This document shows, piece by piece, positions 1-8,798 of a stretch of DNA of 48,786 bases. Under the pieces are notes generated by a model, which was not told where the DNA came from, made no database searches, and saw only the letters and a list, made by a program, of their open reading frames with translations. Origin of the DNA: Centipeda periodontii DSM 2778 (GTDB lineage: Bacteria; Bacillota; Negativicutes; Selenomonadales; Selenomonadaceae); contig NZ_GL892076.1 of assembly GCF_000213975.1 (NCBI RefSeq), positions 2,217,144-2,265,929 on the forward strand, in the 5' to 3' direction. A program made the translations under genes and the position numbers. Position 1 is the stretch's first letter. Each line of letters opens with the position of its first letter.

Positions 1-8
1 AAGCTCGC

Positions 9-36
9 CACTTCCCCCGTTGCGACGGGGGAAGCT
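9..36. repeat. GC-rich hairpin at the window edge
   Basis: Dyad with CTTCCCCCGT on one arm and ACGGGGGAAG on the other, around a short GCG-type loop. There is no T-tract on either side, so it does not look like an intrinsic terminator. With the next hairpin it fills the stretch downstream of the FMN-binding lipoprotein gene. Confidence 0.6.
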
Positions 37-52
37 AATATACCATGTTCCA

Positions 53-104
53 AAGCCTCCCCCGCCGATGCGGGGGAGGGGGACCGCGAAGCGGTGGAAG
101 GGGC
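53..104. repeat. Dispersed GC-rich repeat, left copy
   Basis: A CCTCCCCC/GGGGGAGG dyad is followed by a G-rich segment holding the small hairpin ACCGC-GAA-GCGGT and ending GGAAGGGGC. The segment at 72-104 recurs in inverted orientation at 48745-48779 with only a few differences. Two copies in one window, both intergenic, suggest a genome-wide dispersed repeat. I cannot assign it to a named family. Confidence 0.6.
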
Positions 105-139
105 GCCTTGAGCGTCTGGACAACAGCCCCGCGTACCGT

Positions 140-616
140 TTATTTCTTCGCCGCTTCCACAGCCTTTGCGACAGCCTCGTTAAACTGGTCGTAGCTGACG
201 GTTGCGCCCGCGATGGCATCGACCTTCGCGAGATCCTTCTTGCTCTCAAGCTGGCTTGCATACGAGCCGATCGCCTTGTAGGCAGTCTGCGCCTTCTTGC
301 GGACTCCCTCGGGCTTGTCTGCGCCGTAGTTCTCGTCCTTTACCTTGCCGTCCTTATCAAAGCCCGTATGGACGACCTTTGTGATTGCACCGTTTTCAAT
401 TGTAACCTCGACGTGCGAATGCCCAAGCTGTGCGTGCTCGGAGCTGTCCCCCGCAAACGTGCCGTCCTTCGCGCCCGTCAGATCGACGGACACCGCCTGT
501 GCGGCGGGCTTTGCCGCATCCTTTGGCGCGTCCTTCTTCTCATCGCCGCAGCCGACGAGCATAACGCCGATCGAGAGGAGCACCGCGACTCCCAGAACTG
601 TTTTCTTCATGCTCAT
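140..616 (-). CDS. FMN-binding lipoprotein, predicted covalent flavoprotein
   Basis: A 158-residue extracytoplasmic redox protein, last gene of the iron operon. The N-terminus is a lipoprotein signal ending in a lipobox LVGC with the lipidated cysteine at about residue 23, followed by an Ala/Lys/Asp-rich linker. Residues 45-156 match an FMN_bind domain, including AGATVS (136-141), the motif in which ApbE attaches FMN to threonine (here T139). Family knowledge says such domains carry electrons outside the cytoplasm. Its role here, passing electrons to or from iron or the DUF2318 protein, is inference. The start ATG overlaps the ATPase stop as ATGA. A second ATG two codons on (610) is also possible. 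Confidence 0.85.
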   Translation of the reverse strand: MSMKKTVLGVAVLLSIGVMLVGCGDEKKDAPKDAAKPAAQAVSVDLTGAKDGTFAGDSSEHAQLGHSHVEVTIENGAITKVVHTGFDKDGKVKDENYGADKPEGVRKKAQTAYKAIGSYASQLESKKDLAKVDAIAGATVSYDQFNEAVAKAVEAAKK

Positions 617-1272
617 GCCGTCCTTTCACGCATGTGTCCATGCTCGATGATGACGCAGCGCTGCGCCTCCTCGCCGACCTCGGCAGAGTGCGTAACGGTC
701 AGGATCGTGTGCCCCTCATCGTGCAGCTCATGGAAGATCTTCATGACGAGTTTTTGGTTCTGCTCGTCGAGGTTGCCCGTCGGCTCATCCGCGAGGATGA
801 GGACAGGATAGTTGATGAGGGCACGCGCGATGCAGACGCGCTGCTGCTCACCGCCCGAGAGCTGGCTCGGCAGATGGCTCGCACGGTCGGCAAGTCCGAC
901 GCGCTCGAGTGCCGCCATCGCCTCATCGCGGTCAGGCATGCTGTGATAGTACTGCGCGACCATGATATTCTCGACCGCCGTCAGATACGGGATCATGTGG
1001 AACTGCTGAAAGACGATGCCGATCTTGTCGCGGCGATAGCGCGTCAGCTCCTCGGGTGTCGCGTCCGTCAGCACCTCGCCGTCGAGGATAACCTCGCCGC
1101 TCGTCGCACTGTCCATACAGCCGATGATGTTCATGAGCGTCGACTTACCCGAGCCGGAGGGACCCATGACGGCAAGCCATTCGCCTTTTTCCACCTTCAG
1201 ATTGACATCGTCCAGAGCGAGCACCTTTTCGTTGTACGCCTTGGAAACGTGCCGCAGTTCAAGCAAACTCAT
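613..1272 (-). CDS. ABC transporter ATP-binding protein, MacB/LolD type
   Basis: Cytoplasmic ATPase of 219 residues that pairs with the two FtsX-type permeases encoded just upstream. The Walker A motif GPSGSGKS, the signature LSGGEQQR and the Walker B segment ILADEPTGNLDEQ are all present and in order, and the length is normal for the LolD/MacB-ATPase class. A strong GAGGAGG ribosome site precedes the ATG. In the Campylobacter p19 locus an ATPase of this type sits at the same place, after two permeases. What the complex moves, or whether it works mechanically on a periplasmic partner as MacB-type machines do, cannot be read from the sequence. Confidence 0.9.
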   Translation of the reverse strand: MSLLELRHVSKAYNEKVLALDDVNLKVEKGEWLAVMGPSGSGKSTLMNIIGCMDSATSGEVILDGEVLTDATPEELTRYRRDKIGIVFQQFHMIPYLTAVENIMVAQYYHSMPDRDEAMAALERVGLADRASHLPSQLSGGEQQRVCIARALINYPVLILADEPTGNLDEQNQKLVMKIFHELHDEGHTILTVTHSAEVGEEAQRCVIIEHGHMRERTA

Positions 1273-1285
1273 GCGTTATTCCTCC

Positions 1286-2419
1286 TCATTCGCCGCGCAG
1301 GATAATCGCGGGATCTACATTCGTCGCAATGCGCACGGGCAGGAGCGATGCAAGCCCCGTGACAAAGATGGACATGACAAGCGCGACGACGACAATGGTC
1401 GCCGAGAACTCGATGCCGCGCCCGAATACATTGACGCTGACACTCTGGGCAAAGAGATAGCCAAAGCCCGAGCCGAGCACGCCGCCGAGAAAACCGAGGA
1501 GACACCCCTCGCCGAAAAACTCCGCGACAATGTGACGGTTATCCGCACCGAGCGCCTTCTTTAGCCCGATCTCGCGGCGACGCTCCGTCACAATCGCCAT
1601 CATCGTGGTCGAGACGCAGATCAGCGTCAGGACAAGGACAACGACGGTGACGATGAGCACGAGTGCCTGCAGTTTCCCGAGCACCGTGCCCTCGGACTGG
1701 GCAATCTGCTTGACGAGCTGGGGCTGAACGCCGGGTACATCCGTGCGAATCTTCTCCTCTGCGCGCGTCAGCTCATCCTGCCCCGCGACAACGGAGACCT
1801 GCGCGAGACTCAGCTCGCCGGGGCGTCCCTTCATGTTCTGCATATCGGGCAGGGAGACAAAGACAAAGTTCTCCTCGTTTCCACCCGTGCGAACGATGCC
1901 GGACACGCGGTAATCACTCACAATCGTCCCCTCACCGCCCGATACGGTAATTGTATCGCCGGGATTCACGCGCAGCTTCGCCGCAAACTCCGCGCCGAGC
2001 AGGATCTCCTTCTCGCCCGGTGTCGGCCAGTCGCCGCGAATCTGCCAATACGGGCTGACCTCCTGCAGGACGGCGAAGTCCGTGCCGCCCGCCATCACGG
2101 TCTGATGGTTGATCAGGAGGGTATCATACAGAAAGGGTGTAATGCCGACAATCTCATAGCCCGAGAGGGACTTGCGCACAGCGGCAATCGAGCTTTCCTG
2201 TATCGTGCCCGTATCCGTACCCGGCAGAATGAGGAGGTTCGCACCGTAGGCGCGGAACGCACGCCCCATCTGTTCGGGGACTTCCTTGTAGACCGTGATC
2301 ATGCCCGAGATGATCGTCGCCCCGATGGCAACGGCAAGCAGGGCGATTGCCATGCGTGCGCGCCGCCGCAGCAGGGAATTGGCGACCATGATAAAGAACA
2401 TTTTATATCGATTCATCAT
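1286..2419 (-). CDS. ABC transporter permease, FtsX/MacB family (second)
   Basis: Inner-membrane permease of 377 residues. One transmembrane helix near the N-terminus is followed by a large extracytoplasmic domain (about residues 45-245) and three C-terminal helices, the FtsX/MacB layout. Between the C-terminal helices it has the family segment ERRREIGLKKALGADNRHI. It lies 13 nt before the ATPase and three bases after the sister permease, so the three probably form a heterodimeric transporter. Two adjacent ATG codons (2419 and 2416) could start translation. The permease pair is typical of p19/FTR1 loci. Its substrate is unknown. Confidence 0.85.
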   Translation of the reverse strand: MMNRYKMFFIMVANSLLRRRARMAIALLAVAIGATIISGMITVYKEVPEQMGRAFRAYGANLLILPGTDTGTIQESSIAAVRKSLSGYEIVGITPFLYDTLLINHQTVMAGGTDFAVLQEVSPYWQIRGDWPTPGEKEILLGAEFAAKLRVNPGDTITVSGGEGTIVSDYRVSGIVRTGGNEENFVFVSLPDMQNMKGRPGELSLAQVSVVAGQDELTRAEEKIRTDVPGVQPQLVKQIAQSEGTVLGKLQALVLIVTVVVLVLTLICVSTTMMAIVTERRREIGLKKALGADNRHIVAEFFGEGCLLGFLGGVLGSGFGYLFAQSVSVNVFGRGIEFSATIVVVALVMSIFVTGLASLLPVRIATNVDPAIILRGE

Positions 2420-2422
2420 TCA

Positions 2423-3706
2423 TCACCTGCCATAGAGAACCTCTGCCGGCTGCAGCGACAGAAGCATACGGATCGCGGGCACACTCCCGATAATGAGCAC
2501 GAGCGACATGAGCACGGCAATGATCGGAATGACGTACGGATTCACTGCAATGCCCGAGCCAAAGACATTCTCACCAATGAGCTGGGCAAAGCCGAGTCCG
2601 ACGACGTAGCCGAGAATGCCGCCGAGGATGCCTGCAATAAAGATCTCCGCGAGAACGGAGAGCACGACGGCGCGATTCGTCGCGCCAAGTGCCTTCAGGA
2701 GTCCCAGCTCGCGGCTGCGCTCCATGATGTTCGCACTGATGAGGTTGCTGACGCCAAGGCTCGAGGAGAGCAGCGACAAAACCGTAATCAGCAGCATAAG
2801 GAGCTGCGTCTTGCCGAGAATCTTGCCCTCGGACTCTGCGATCTGGCGCACGGGATGCGCTGCCGCATTATGCATGACCTCCTCGATCTGATAGGCGATG
2901 GAACCGACGTACGACGTGCAGTACCAGATATCATACTCCGCCTGCGAGAGCGACTTCGGATTCTCTGCCGCCTTGCGCGCAAGATCATTCTCCGGCGTCG
3001 TCATTGCACTGACCTCCACCTGATCAATCTTGCCTGCCGCATTCGCAAGCTCTTGTGCACAAGCGAGCGAACCGACGATCTGATTCTCCTCCTCGCCGCC
3101 GCCTGAAAGGATGCCGGTGACCATCAACGTGCCGTCCGAACCGTCCGACTTCTTGTAGGAAATCGTACTGCCTGTGGTAACGCCAAGCTTTTGCGCGAGC
3201 TTCGTACCGACGAGCACCTGATCCGTCTGCGTATCGTCCGCCCAGTCACCATCGACATGCCACCACGACTTCATAAATTTTACACCCGTAGTGTAGACCT
3301 CATCCGTCGGCAGCGTGAGCGTGTGCTCAAACCATGTGCCGAAGAACGGAACCGTCTCGCCGTCCGCGAGCGTGATGTTCGTCGTCAATGACGGTGAGAA
3401 CGCAACGATATTGTTCGTCCAGAAGATTGTCTTGATGTTGCCGAGATCTGACTCCTCAAGGTATTCGCGGTGCATACTCGTGGTCGTCTCCACGCCGTAG
3501 AGATCTTTGAGCACCATCGAGTTGCGCGGCGTAACCGTGATGTTCGCACCGAACGCCTTCAGCTCCTGATTGACCTTCTCGCCGATGTCGAACATGACAT
3601 TCAGCATGGCAGTCGCGAGCGAAACGCCGAGCGCAACCGTCAGAGCGATGAGGATAAACCTCCCGCGCTGACGGATGAGCGCCCCTTTTACCATTTGCCA
3701 AAACAT
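2423..3706 (-). CDS. ABC transporter permease, FtsX/MacB family (first)
   Basis: A 427-residue inner-membrane protein with the same plan as its neighbour: N-terminal helix (about residues 17-37), an extracytoplasmic domain of roughly 250 residues, then three helices with the family segment MERSRELGLLKALGATNRAV between the first two. It ends with the LQPAEVLYGR tail common in these permeases. The start ATG has an excellent GAGGAGGA site. It follows the DUF2318 gene by 21 nt. The two permeases are clearly related but diverged, which supports a heterodimer rather than a recent duplication. Confidence 0.85.
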   Translation of the reverse strand: MFWQMVKGALIRQRGRFILIALTVALGVSLATAMLNVMFDIGEKVNQELKAFGANITVTPRNSMVLKDLYGVETTTSMHREYLEESDLGNIKTIFWTNNIVAFSPSLTTNITLADGETVPFFGTWFEHTLTLPTDEVYTTGVKFMKSWWHVDGDWADDTQTDQVLVGTKLAQKLGVTTGSTISYKKSDGSDGTLMVTGILSGGGEEENQIVGSLACAQELANAAGKIDQVEVSAMTTPENDLARKAAENPKSLSQAEYDIWYCTSYVGSIAYQIEEVMHNAAAHPVRQIAESEGKILGKTQLLMLLITVLSLLSSSLGVSNLISANIMERSRELGLLKALGATNRAVVLSVLAEIFIAGILGGILGYVVGLGFAQLIGENVFGSGIAVNPYVIPIIAVLMSLVLIIGSVPAIRMLLSLQPAEVLYGR

Positions 3707-3727
3707 GGCCTTCCTCCTCTCATGCCG

Positions 3728-4993
3728 TCACCGGAAGTGAATGCGTGCCGCTTCGAGCGTGTCCGCCGAAATCTGCACGCTGCCGCTCGCCACACGGTAC
3801 TCCACAGGGATCGGGTTGCAGCCTCCCGGGAGGCCGATCGTCGCCTTGTTCATGACGACATCGCAGAGACGGCAGACAATCTGTCCGTCACGCTCGAAGT
3901 AGCCCGTCGCACCGCAGATCTCGCAGGCATCCAGTCCCACGCCGAACGCGGAGCCGCCCTTCTGTACGATGATGACACGCACCTCCGTTCCATCCGAGGC
4001 GCGAAAGGCATAGCGGTGGAGATGTCCGTCGGAAACCTCCTCAAGCGGGATCTGCACGAGGCCGTCCTCCGCCTTGACCGCAACGGCAGGGACAAGCTGC
4101 TCCTTCTTGTTCGCGTACCAGCCACCGACACTCGAAATGAGCATCGTCAGAACGAGCATTGCAAGAAGTCCCGATCCCCAGCGCTTGCGCCGAATCGCGC
4201 GCGCGAGCAGCTGACGGTACTGCGCGGGATTTGCCCAGAGCGGACGCTCGGGACGCGGCTGCAAAAAGAGCGTAACGGGCACGAGAATGGAAACGAAGTA
4301 GATGGCATAGATGATTTTGTTCTGGTTATCGATAAACGGCGCCATAAATGGGATGAGCGCCTCCGCGCCAAGCACCTGCCGTGCCATCATGACCGTCATG
4401 ACAAAGATGATCTGCTGCACGGCGGTCGCAGCGATCTGCACGGTAAAGACAAAGACGAGCCGCCCGTGATTAAGCGCCGCCGCCGCATGGTACGCCAGAT
4501 ACCCCGAGAGGAAGCCGAGGAAGATGCCGCCGAGAAAACCGAGCATCTTGACAAAGAAAATGAGGGTAAAGTAGTCCCCCATCGCAACCTGAACCGTAGC
4601 AACAGGGATCAGCCAGAGTTCCAAACCGTGATAGAGGAAGATACCAAGTGCAAGCGCCCCCGTCCCAATACGGAAGACGCGCTCCTCCTTCGTTGTCCAT
4701 TCACGATGCAGACTGCGCAGGAGGATCGTACAGAGAACGAGCGCGCCCACGAGATCGACACCGATCGCCATGCTCTCGAAAATCTCGCGATTGACTGCGG
4801 ACTTTGTACCGACACGCACGGCAGTCATAAAGAGCGAGAGGAAAAACCCCCACTTCAAAACGCGCACAAACGTATGGCGGATGCTTTGATTCGGCAGGGG
4901 CAAAATGATTGCAAGCAGAATACCGAGCGGCACGGCGAGCTTGATGCTCTCTTCGAGCGCCGGTACCAATTGTTGTAGAAACGCCTGTAACAT
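3728..4993 (-). CDS. DUF2318 membrane protein with Cys-pair domain
   Basis: A 421-residue protein. About seven or eight transmembrane helices fill residues 15-330, including one near 310-330, followed by a soluble domain with two CxxC pairs (C357/C360 and C374/C377) and a further cysteine at C392 in a GGCNPIP motif. This is the DUF2318 signature, found at the same place beside P19 and two FtsX-type permeases in the Campylobacter locus (Cj1660). The cysteines suggest a metal or Fe-S site facing the periplasm, possibly an electron-transfer or iron-handling step (inference). A terminator-like hairpin lies between this gene and the P19 gene, so it may be expressed at a lower level than the genes before it. 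Confidence 0.8.
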   Translation of the reverse strand: MLQAFLQQLVPALEESIKLAVPLGILLAIILPLPNQSIRHTFVRVLKWGFFLSLFMTAVRVGTKSAVNREIFESMAIGVDLVGALVLCTILLRSLHREWTTKEERVFRIGTGALALGIFLYHGLELWLIPVATVQVAMGDYFTLIFFVKMLGFLGGIFLGFLSGYLAYHAAAALNHGRLVFVFTVQIAATAVQQIIFVMTVMMARQVLGAEALIPFMAPFIDNQNKIIYAIYFVSILVPVTLFLQPRPERPLWANPAQYRQLLARAIRRKRWGSGLLAMLVLTMLISSVGGWYANKKEQLVPAVAVKAEDGLVQIPLEEVSDGHLHRYAFRASDGTEVRVIIVQKGGSAFGVGLDACEICGATGYFERDGQIVCRLCDVVMNKATIGLPGGCNPIPVEYRVASGSVQISADTLEAARIHFR

Positions 4994-5014
4994 TGTAATA
5001 ACCCTTTCCTACTA

Positions 5015-5044
5015 GAAAAGCCGCCGTCCCCGAAGGACGGCAGC
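5015..5044 (-). terminator. Intrinsic terminator or attenuator between P19 and DUF2318 genes
   Basis: On the minus strand CCGTCC-TTCGG-GGACGG is extended to about 10 bp by GCTG/CGGC and followed by TTTTCT. The T-run ends about 22 nt before the DUF2318 start. There is no evident promoter between, so this looks like a leaky terminator inside the iron operon. Confidence 0.7.
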
Positions 5045-5114
5045 CATTCTAATTCCGGCAGGACAATGTGCGGCACAGGAATCCCGCGCCGTCATCGTCC
5101 GGGAGTAACTGAAA

Positions 5115-5684
5115 TTACCACTTACGCGGAACGTATTTGAACACCCAGCTCATCTTGACCGGCTCGGTCCAGAAATGACCCGGAACGCCCGTCTCCTTGT
5201 CGGTGTGGAGCATGTAGTTCTGACGTGCGGGACTGTCGATCGAGAACTCGCAGTCATAGGTGCCCGCGCCGAGCATCTTGACATTCGCGCCGTAGTGCGG
5301 ACCATCGTCTGCGCTCATCGGCATGAAGACGCCCTCAAGGCTCTCGCCCGTCTCGCGCTTCGTGAACTTGTAGTGCACCGTCAGATAGGGAATCCACTCG
5401 CCGACACCGAAGCCGCACTCATTGCCCTCGGTTGCATGGATATCCGTCTCAATGTGGATATCCGCCTGATCTGCCGGGAGACTCATGCCGGCGGGCTCCA
5501 TCGTGACCGGCTGGAAGTACACGAGCGCAACCTTGAAGTGGTTCGTCGTATCCTCAATCTCGTCGCCGATCGGGAACTCCTCGAACGCAGCTTCGCTGAC
5601 ATTCGCGTTGATCGCAAACGTAGAGAATGCGATGGCGCCAACGGCAAGTGCCTTCTTAAGCATGCTGAGATTGGATTTCTTCAT
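5115..5684 (-). CDS. P19/Tp34-family periplasmic iron-transport protein
   Basis: 189 residues from the ATG at 5684, which has an AAGGAGG site. An upstream in-frame start at 5714 lacks one and would bury the signal peptide. A Sec signal peptide ends near NVSEA, followed by the mature start AFEEFPIGDEIE. The body matches the P19/Tp34 (Fe2+ transport protein) family: the IHIETDIHA segment, the FMPMSADDGPHYG segment and the VPGHF segment carry the Met and His residues that in Campylobacter P19 bind copper and line the iron site. Its place beside FTR1 and DUF2318 matches p19 loci. It likely receives ferric or ferrous iron in the periplasm and hands it to FTR1. Confidence 0.88.
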   Translation of the reverse strand: MKKSNLSMLKKALAVGAIAFSTFAINANVSEAAFEEFPIGDEIEDTTNHFKVALVYFQPVTMEPAGMSLPADQADIHIETDIHATEGNECGFGVGEWIPYLTVHYKFTKRETGESLEGVFMPMSADDGPHYGANVKMLGAGTYDCEFSIDSPARQNYMLHTDKETGVPGHFWTEPVKMSWVFKYVPRKW

Positions 5685-5738
5685 GGGATAATCCTCCTTA
5701 CAAAGATGAAACACTGCTCCCTCTTGCGAGGAAATAAC

Positions 5739-6935
5739 TTACGCCTCTACCGCAGCAGAGCGTTTTCTATATGATACCGCTGCAACAGCTGCCAAAATCA
5801 GCAGCAGCTGCGGCACAACGGTTTCATAGGTGGGATAAAGTCCGAGCAGATCAATGCTCGGTACGGGGATCGCCTCAATGACCGATGTGGAGATCACATC
5901 TGCCTCCTGCAGTTCCTTGAGTCCGCCGCCAAGGAAGGTGACCGCAAGGACAAACATGAACGCGCTCGTCACCTTGAAGAACGGACCGATCGGGATGCGC
6001 AGCGCACCGCGCTGCATGAGGAAGAAGAGCAGTGCAAGCGCCGCACACGCAGCGACAAAGCCACCCCAGATCATATCGACATCGCCAATGGCGTTGTTAA
6101 AGAGCGCCTGATAGAAGAGAATGACCTCCGCGCCCTCACGATAGACGGCAAGGAATACGGCGAAGCCAAGAGCACGACTCTTGCCCGTCGAGAGCGTCAG
6201 CTTGACCTGACTGTCGATGTAGGACTTCCAAGCCTTTGCGTTGGACTTGCCGCCCATCCACGCAGATGTACCGAGAAGAACGAGCACGGCAAAGAGAGCG
6301 GTACAGCCCTCGATGATCTCACGCCCGGAGCCTGTCGTCGTCGTATTGTCAAGAACTTCGACAAAGAGATAAGCCGAGATAAAGCTCGCAATAACGCCCG
6401 CAATCGCCCAGTTATAGACCGTGGAGAGTTCCTTCTCATGTCCGGCACGCCCGAGATAGGCGATGATGCCGACGAGCACGAGGATCGCCTCAACGCCCTC
6501 ACGCAGAAGAATCAGAAACGCCTGCAGGAACATGCCCCAGCCGCCCGACTGCACCCCCGCCGTCTCAAGGGTTGTCACTTCCGTCTGAACCATATCGAGG
6601 AGTTTTTTTCCCTCAGCTTCTATCTCGGACTGCGGTGCACCCGCGCGGATCGCCTTTTTCAGTGTGTAGAACTGGTACTCCGTGAGGTTCGCACTCTTGG
6701 AGGAGATCCCGCTGCGCACGGCACTCTCAAGGCCGTCCTTTTCATAGATGCCATAGTAAATATCATTGACGGCATCCTTCGCTCCCTCCGCATTGCCCGA
6801 TTGGTAGATGGTATAGACATTCTCCATCTCAGCGGCAATGTGGTCGTGGATCTGCTGCCACGTCTGTGCGGCATCGGTGGACGCCGCCGGCAGAAGCAGG
6901 AAAAGTGCCGTAATAAACACAAAGAGTTTTCTCAT
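5739..6935 (-). CDS. FTR1-family iron permease with extracytoplasmic helical domain
   Basis: Inner-membrane iron permease of 398 residues from ATG 6935. The protein begins with a signal-like helix (1-24), then a helical extracytoplasmic region (about 25-125), then seven or so membrane helices. Both essential RExxE motifs of the FTR1/EfeU family are intact: REGVE (145-149) and REGAE (266-270). No oxidase or EfeO/EfeB partner is encoded nearby; P19 and DUF2318 take that place, as in p19 loci. An upstream in-frame ATG at 6968 would add eleven residues in front of the signal sequence and is less likely. Confidence 0.9.
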   Translation of the reverse strand: MRKLFVFITALFLLLPAASTDAAQTWQQIHDHIAAEMENVYTIYQSGNAEGAKDAVNDIYYGIYEKDGLESAVRSGISSKSANLTEYQFYTLKKAIRAGAPQSEIEAEGKKLLDMVQTEVTTLETAGVQSGGWGMFLQAFLILLREGVEAILVLVGIIAYLGRAGHEKELSTVYNWAIAGVIASFISAYLFVEVLDNTTTTGSGREIIEGCTALFAVLVLLGTSAWMGGKSNAKAWKSYIDSQVKLTLSTGKSRALGFAVFLAVYREGAEVILFYQALFNNAIGDVDMIWGGFVAACAALALLFFLMQRGALRIPIGPFFKVTSAFMFVLAVTFLGGGLKELQEADVISTSVIEAIPVPSIDLLGLYPTYETVVPQLLLILAAVAAVSYRKRSAAVEA

Positions 6936-6969
6936 CGGATTGCTCGTTTCCTCCCAATTTTCATGCACG

Positions 6970-7623
6970 CTATTTGATGTTGCGCGCAGGCTTCATATTG
7001 AAATAAACGGGGCACTGCATATCGGATTCCATCGGCTGCCCGTTCATATCCTTTGCAGGCTCGAACTTCCACTGCTTCTCGACAATGCGGCGCGCCATGC
7101 GGTCGTAGAGTGCATTTCCCGAGGAAACCTGTATCTTCGTGGATATGACCTTGCCGTCCGTGCCGATGCGTGCCGAAACGGCGATGCGTCCCTTGAACTC
7201 AATCACGCCGTAAGGCGGCTGCTCTGCATGGAGGATCTTGCCCGGCATGCCGATCTGCTTGCCCTCGCCGGAGCGCAGAACCTTCGGTTCTTCCGGCTTG
7301 TCCGCCGTTTCCTCGACTTCCTTCAGAATCTCCGTAATGGCTTCCTCTGGAACCTCTGCCTCAACCACGGCAGGTTCTTCTTCCACCTGTTCCGGTTCGG
7401 GCGGTGGGGGCGGAGGTGGCGGCGGAGGTTCTTCCTCCTGCTGCTCCTCCTCGGGAGGACCCGGATCATCCGCGAGTTCGACCCACTCCATCGGCTCCTC
7501 CTGCGGAGGCGCTTCAAGCGCTTTGAAGACGTGCGGAATCAGGATCGTCAGAAAGAGCCACGCAATGATGTGAAAGAAGAACGCGAGAACAAAGGCGAGA
7601 CGCCAATGTGTCTGATAATGCAC
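6970..7623 (-). CDS. tonB: TonB energy-transducing protein
   Basis: 217 residues. A single N-terminal membrane anchor (about 9-31) is followed by an acidic, proline-rich spacer with a run of ten consecutive prolines (about 69-78) and a C-terminal TonB domain of about 90 residues with the GRIAVSARIGTDG and AxRIVEKQWKFEPA segments. It spans the periplasm and passes proton-motive energy from ExbBD to outer-membrane receptors. The start is GTG at 7623 with a GGGAGG site; it overlaps nothing and directly follows the exbD stop. No TonB-dependent receptor gene is present in the window, so its client is elsewhere. Confidence 0.92.
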   Translation of the reverse strand: MHYQTHWRLAFVLAFFFHIIAWLFLTILIPHVFKALEAPPQEEPMEWVELADDPGPPEEEQQEEEPPPPPPPPPPEPEQVEEEPAVVEAEVPEEAITEILKEVEETADKPEEPKVLRSGEGKQIGMPGKILHAEQPPYGVIEFKGRIAVSARIGTDGKVISTKIQVSSGNALYDRMARRIVEKQWKFEPAKDMNGQPMESDMQCPVYFNMKPARNIK

Positions 7624-8034
7624 TCAGACCCCTCCCGTCTCCGTCGCAATGGACACATGGCGCGTCCCCGCTTCCTTGAGCGCATCGAACACAGTAACAA
7701 CGAACTGATAGTCCGCCTTGCGGTCGCCGCGCACGACAAAGACCGTATCGGGATCATCCTCAAGCTGCGTCTTGACCCGCGCCGTGAGTTCCCGTGTCGG
7801 CTCTTCATCGCGGTCAAAAAGAACCTTCCCGTCCTCCGTTACCGTGATAGAAACGATGTGCGGGCGCGTGTCATGTTGAGCCGTCGCCGCCTGCGGAAGG
7901 CTCACCTGTACCGTGCTCGCGTTCACCATATACATCGTGCTGAGCATGAAGAATACGAGCAGGAAGAGCATGATGTCGATCATCGGGATAATCATGACGA
8001 GCGGCTCGCGCACATCATGAAAATTACGACGCAT
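7624..8034 (-). CDS. exbD: ExbD biopolymer transport protein
   Basis: 136 residues from ATG 8034. An N-terminal cytoplasmic stretch leads into one membrane helix containing the conserved aspartate (PMIDIMLFLLVFFML), followed by a periplasmic domain with the FVVRGDRKADYQFVV segment of the ExbD/TolR family. It forms the proton-driven motor with ExbB that energises TonB. Its start lies 11 nt inside the exbB reading frame, showing translational coupling. An upstream in-frame start at 8061 is unlikely because homologues begin close to the MRRNF sequence. Confidence 0.92.
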   Translation of the reverse strand: MRRNFHDVREPLVMIIPMIDIMLFLLVFFMLSTMYMVNASTVQVSLPQAATAQHDTRPHIVSITVTEDGKVLFDRDEEPTRELTARVKTQLEDDPDTVFVVRGDRKADYQFVVTVFDALKEAGTRHVSIATETGGV

Positions 8035-8650
8035 GAGAACGCCCTCCATCCGCAGCAACAAATCCGGCGAGCAAGGTGTTCATCGTCTTTTCGAGCAATG
8101 TCAGCATCGTATCCATGCGCTGGGCAAAGTAGGTATGGACAACGAGTGCGAAAATCGCAACGAGAAGCCCCGTCGCCGTTGCAATGAGCGCCTCCCCGAT
8201 GCCGCCCGTGATCGCCATCGGCTGACCTGCCTGCAGGTTGAACACACTGAACGACTGGATCATACCTGAGATCGTGCCGAGAAGACCGAGGAGCGGCGCA
8301 AGCGTAACGATCGTCGAAAGATAGTTCAGACGTGCGCGCAGAAGCATTGCCGCCTCGCCGTAAACAGCCTCAAGCGTCATGGGGACATCCTCCCCTGCCG
8401 CACGTGCATCAAGTGCACTGTTCACAAGATAGGCGACCATATTGTCCTTGCCCTCGGCGGCAGATGCAGCTTCATCCACCTTCCTCTTACGAAGCGAGGC
8501 GGATACTTCCGCCTCAAGTTCCTGTGCCCCCTTCGCTGCACGACGATAGAGCAAAAAGCGGTCAATCGCAATTGCTGCCACTGTGAGAGAGCACAGGAGC
8601 AGCAGATACATGACGGGACCGCCTTTTTCAAAGAGTTCTGCACTGGTCAA
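8024..8650 (-). CDS. exbB: ExbB/TolQ/MotA-family proton channel protein
   Basis: About 208 residues with three membrane helices (near 13-33, 115-140 and 155-180), including the family segment LAPLLGLLGTISGMIQSF. First gene of the iron operon. I place the start at TTG 8650 because an AAGGAAGG ribosome site lies 8 nt upstream. A further in-frame TTG at 8671 has no such site. With ExbD it makes the channel that powers TonB. The Fur-like site and consensus promoter lie about 100-160 nt upstream. Confidence 0.9.
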   Translation of the reverse strand: MTSAELFEKGGPVMYLLLLCSLTVAAIAIDRFLLYRRAAKGAQELEAEVSASLRKRKVDEAASAAEGKDNMVAYLVNSALDARAAGEDVPMTLEAVYGEAAMLLRARLNYLSTIVTLAPLLGLLGTISGMIQSFSVFNLQAGQPMAITGGIGEALIATATGLLVAIFALVVHTYFAQRMDTMLTLLEKTMNTLLAGFVAADGGRSHAS

Positions 8651-8755
8651 AAAGAACACCTTCCTTGTCAAATATACGGATATATGCGTGATTACCTATG
8701 GATTCGTCGTATACCATCGAGAATGATACACCTTGCTATATGTGAATCGGTACTA

Positions 8756-8784
8756 AGTATAGCTCTATAGAGAGTGATTGTCAA
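8756..8784 (-). promoter_or_regulatory. Consensus sigma-70 promoter of the exbB iron operon
   Basis: TTGACA (8784-8779), a 17-bp spacer and TATACT (8761-8756) on the minus strand. The -35 is a perfect match and the -10 differs at one base. It points toward exbB, leaving a leader of roughly 100 nt. Confidence 0.85.
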
Positions 8785-8798
8785 CACAAGTTTAATGG

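Noticed and set aside
140-8671. A TonB-dependent receptor or siderophore gene hidden in the iron operon
   Set aside because: All space is taken by the ten genes described; no plug or beta-barrel motif was found on either strand.
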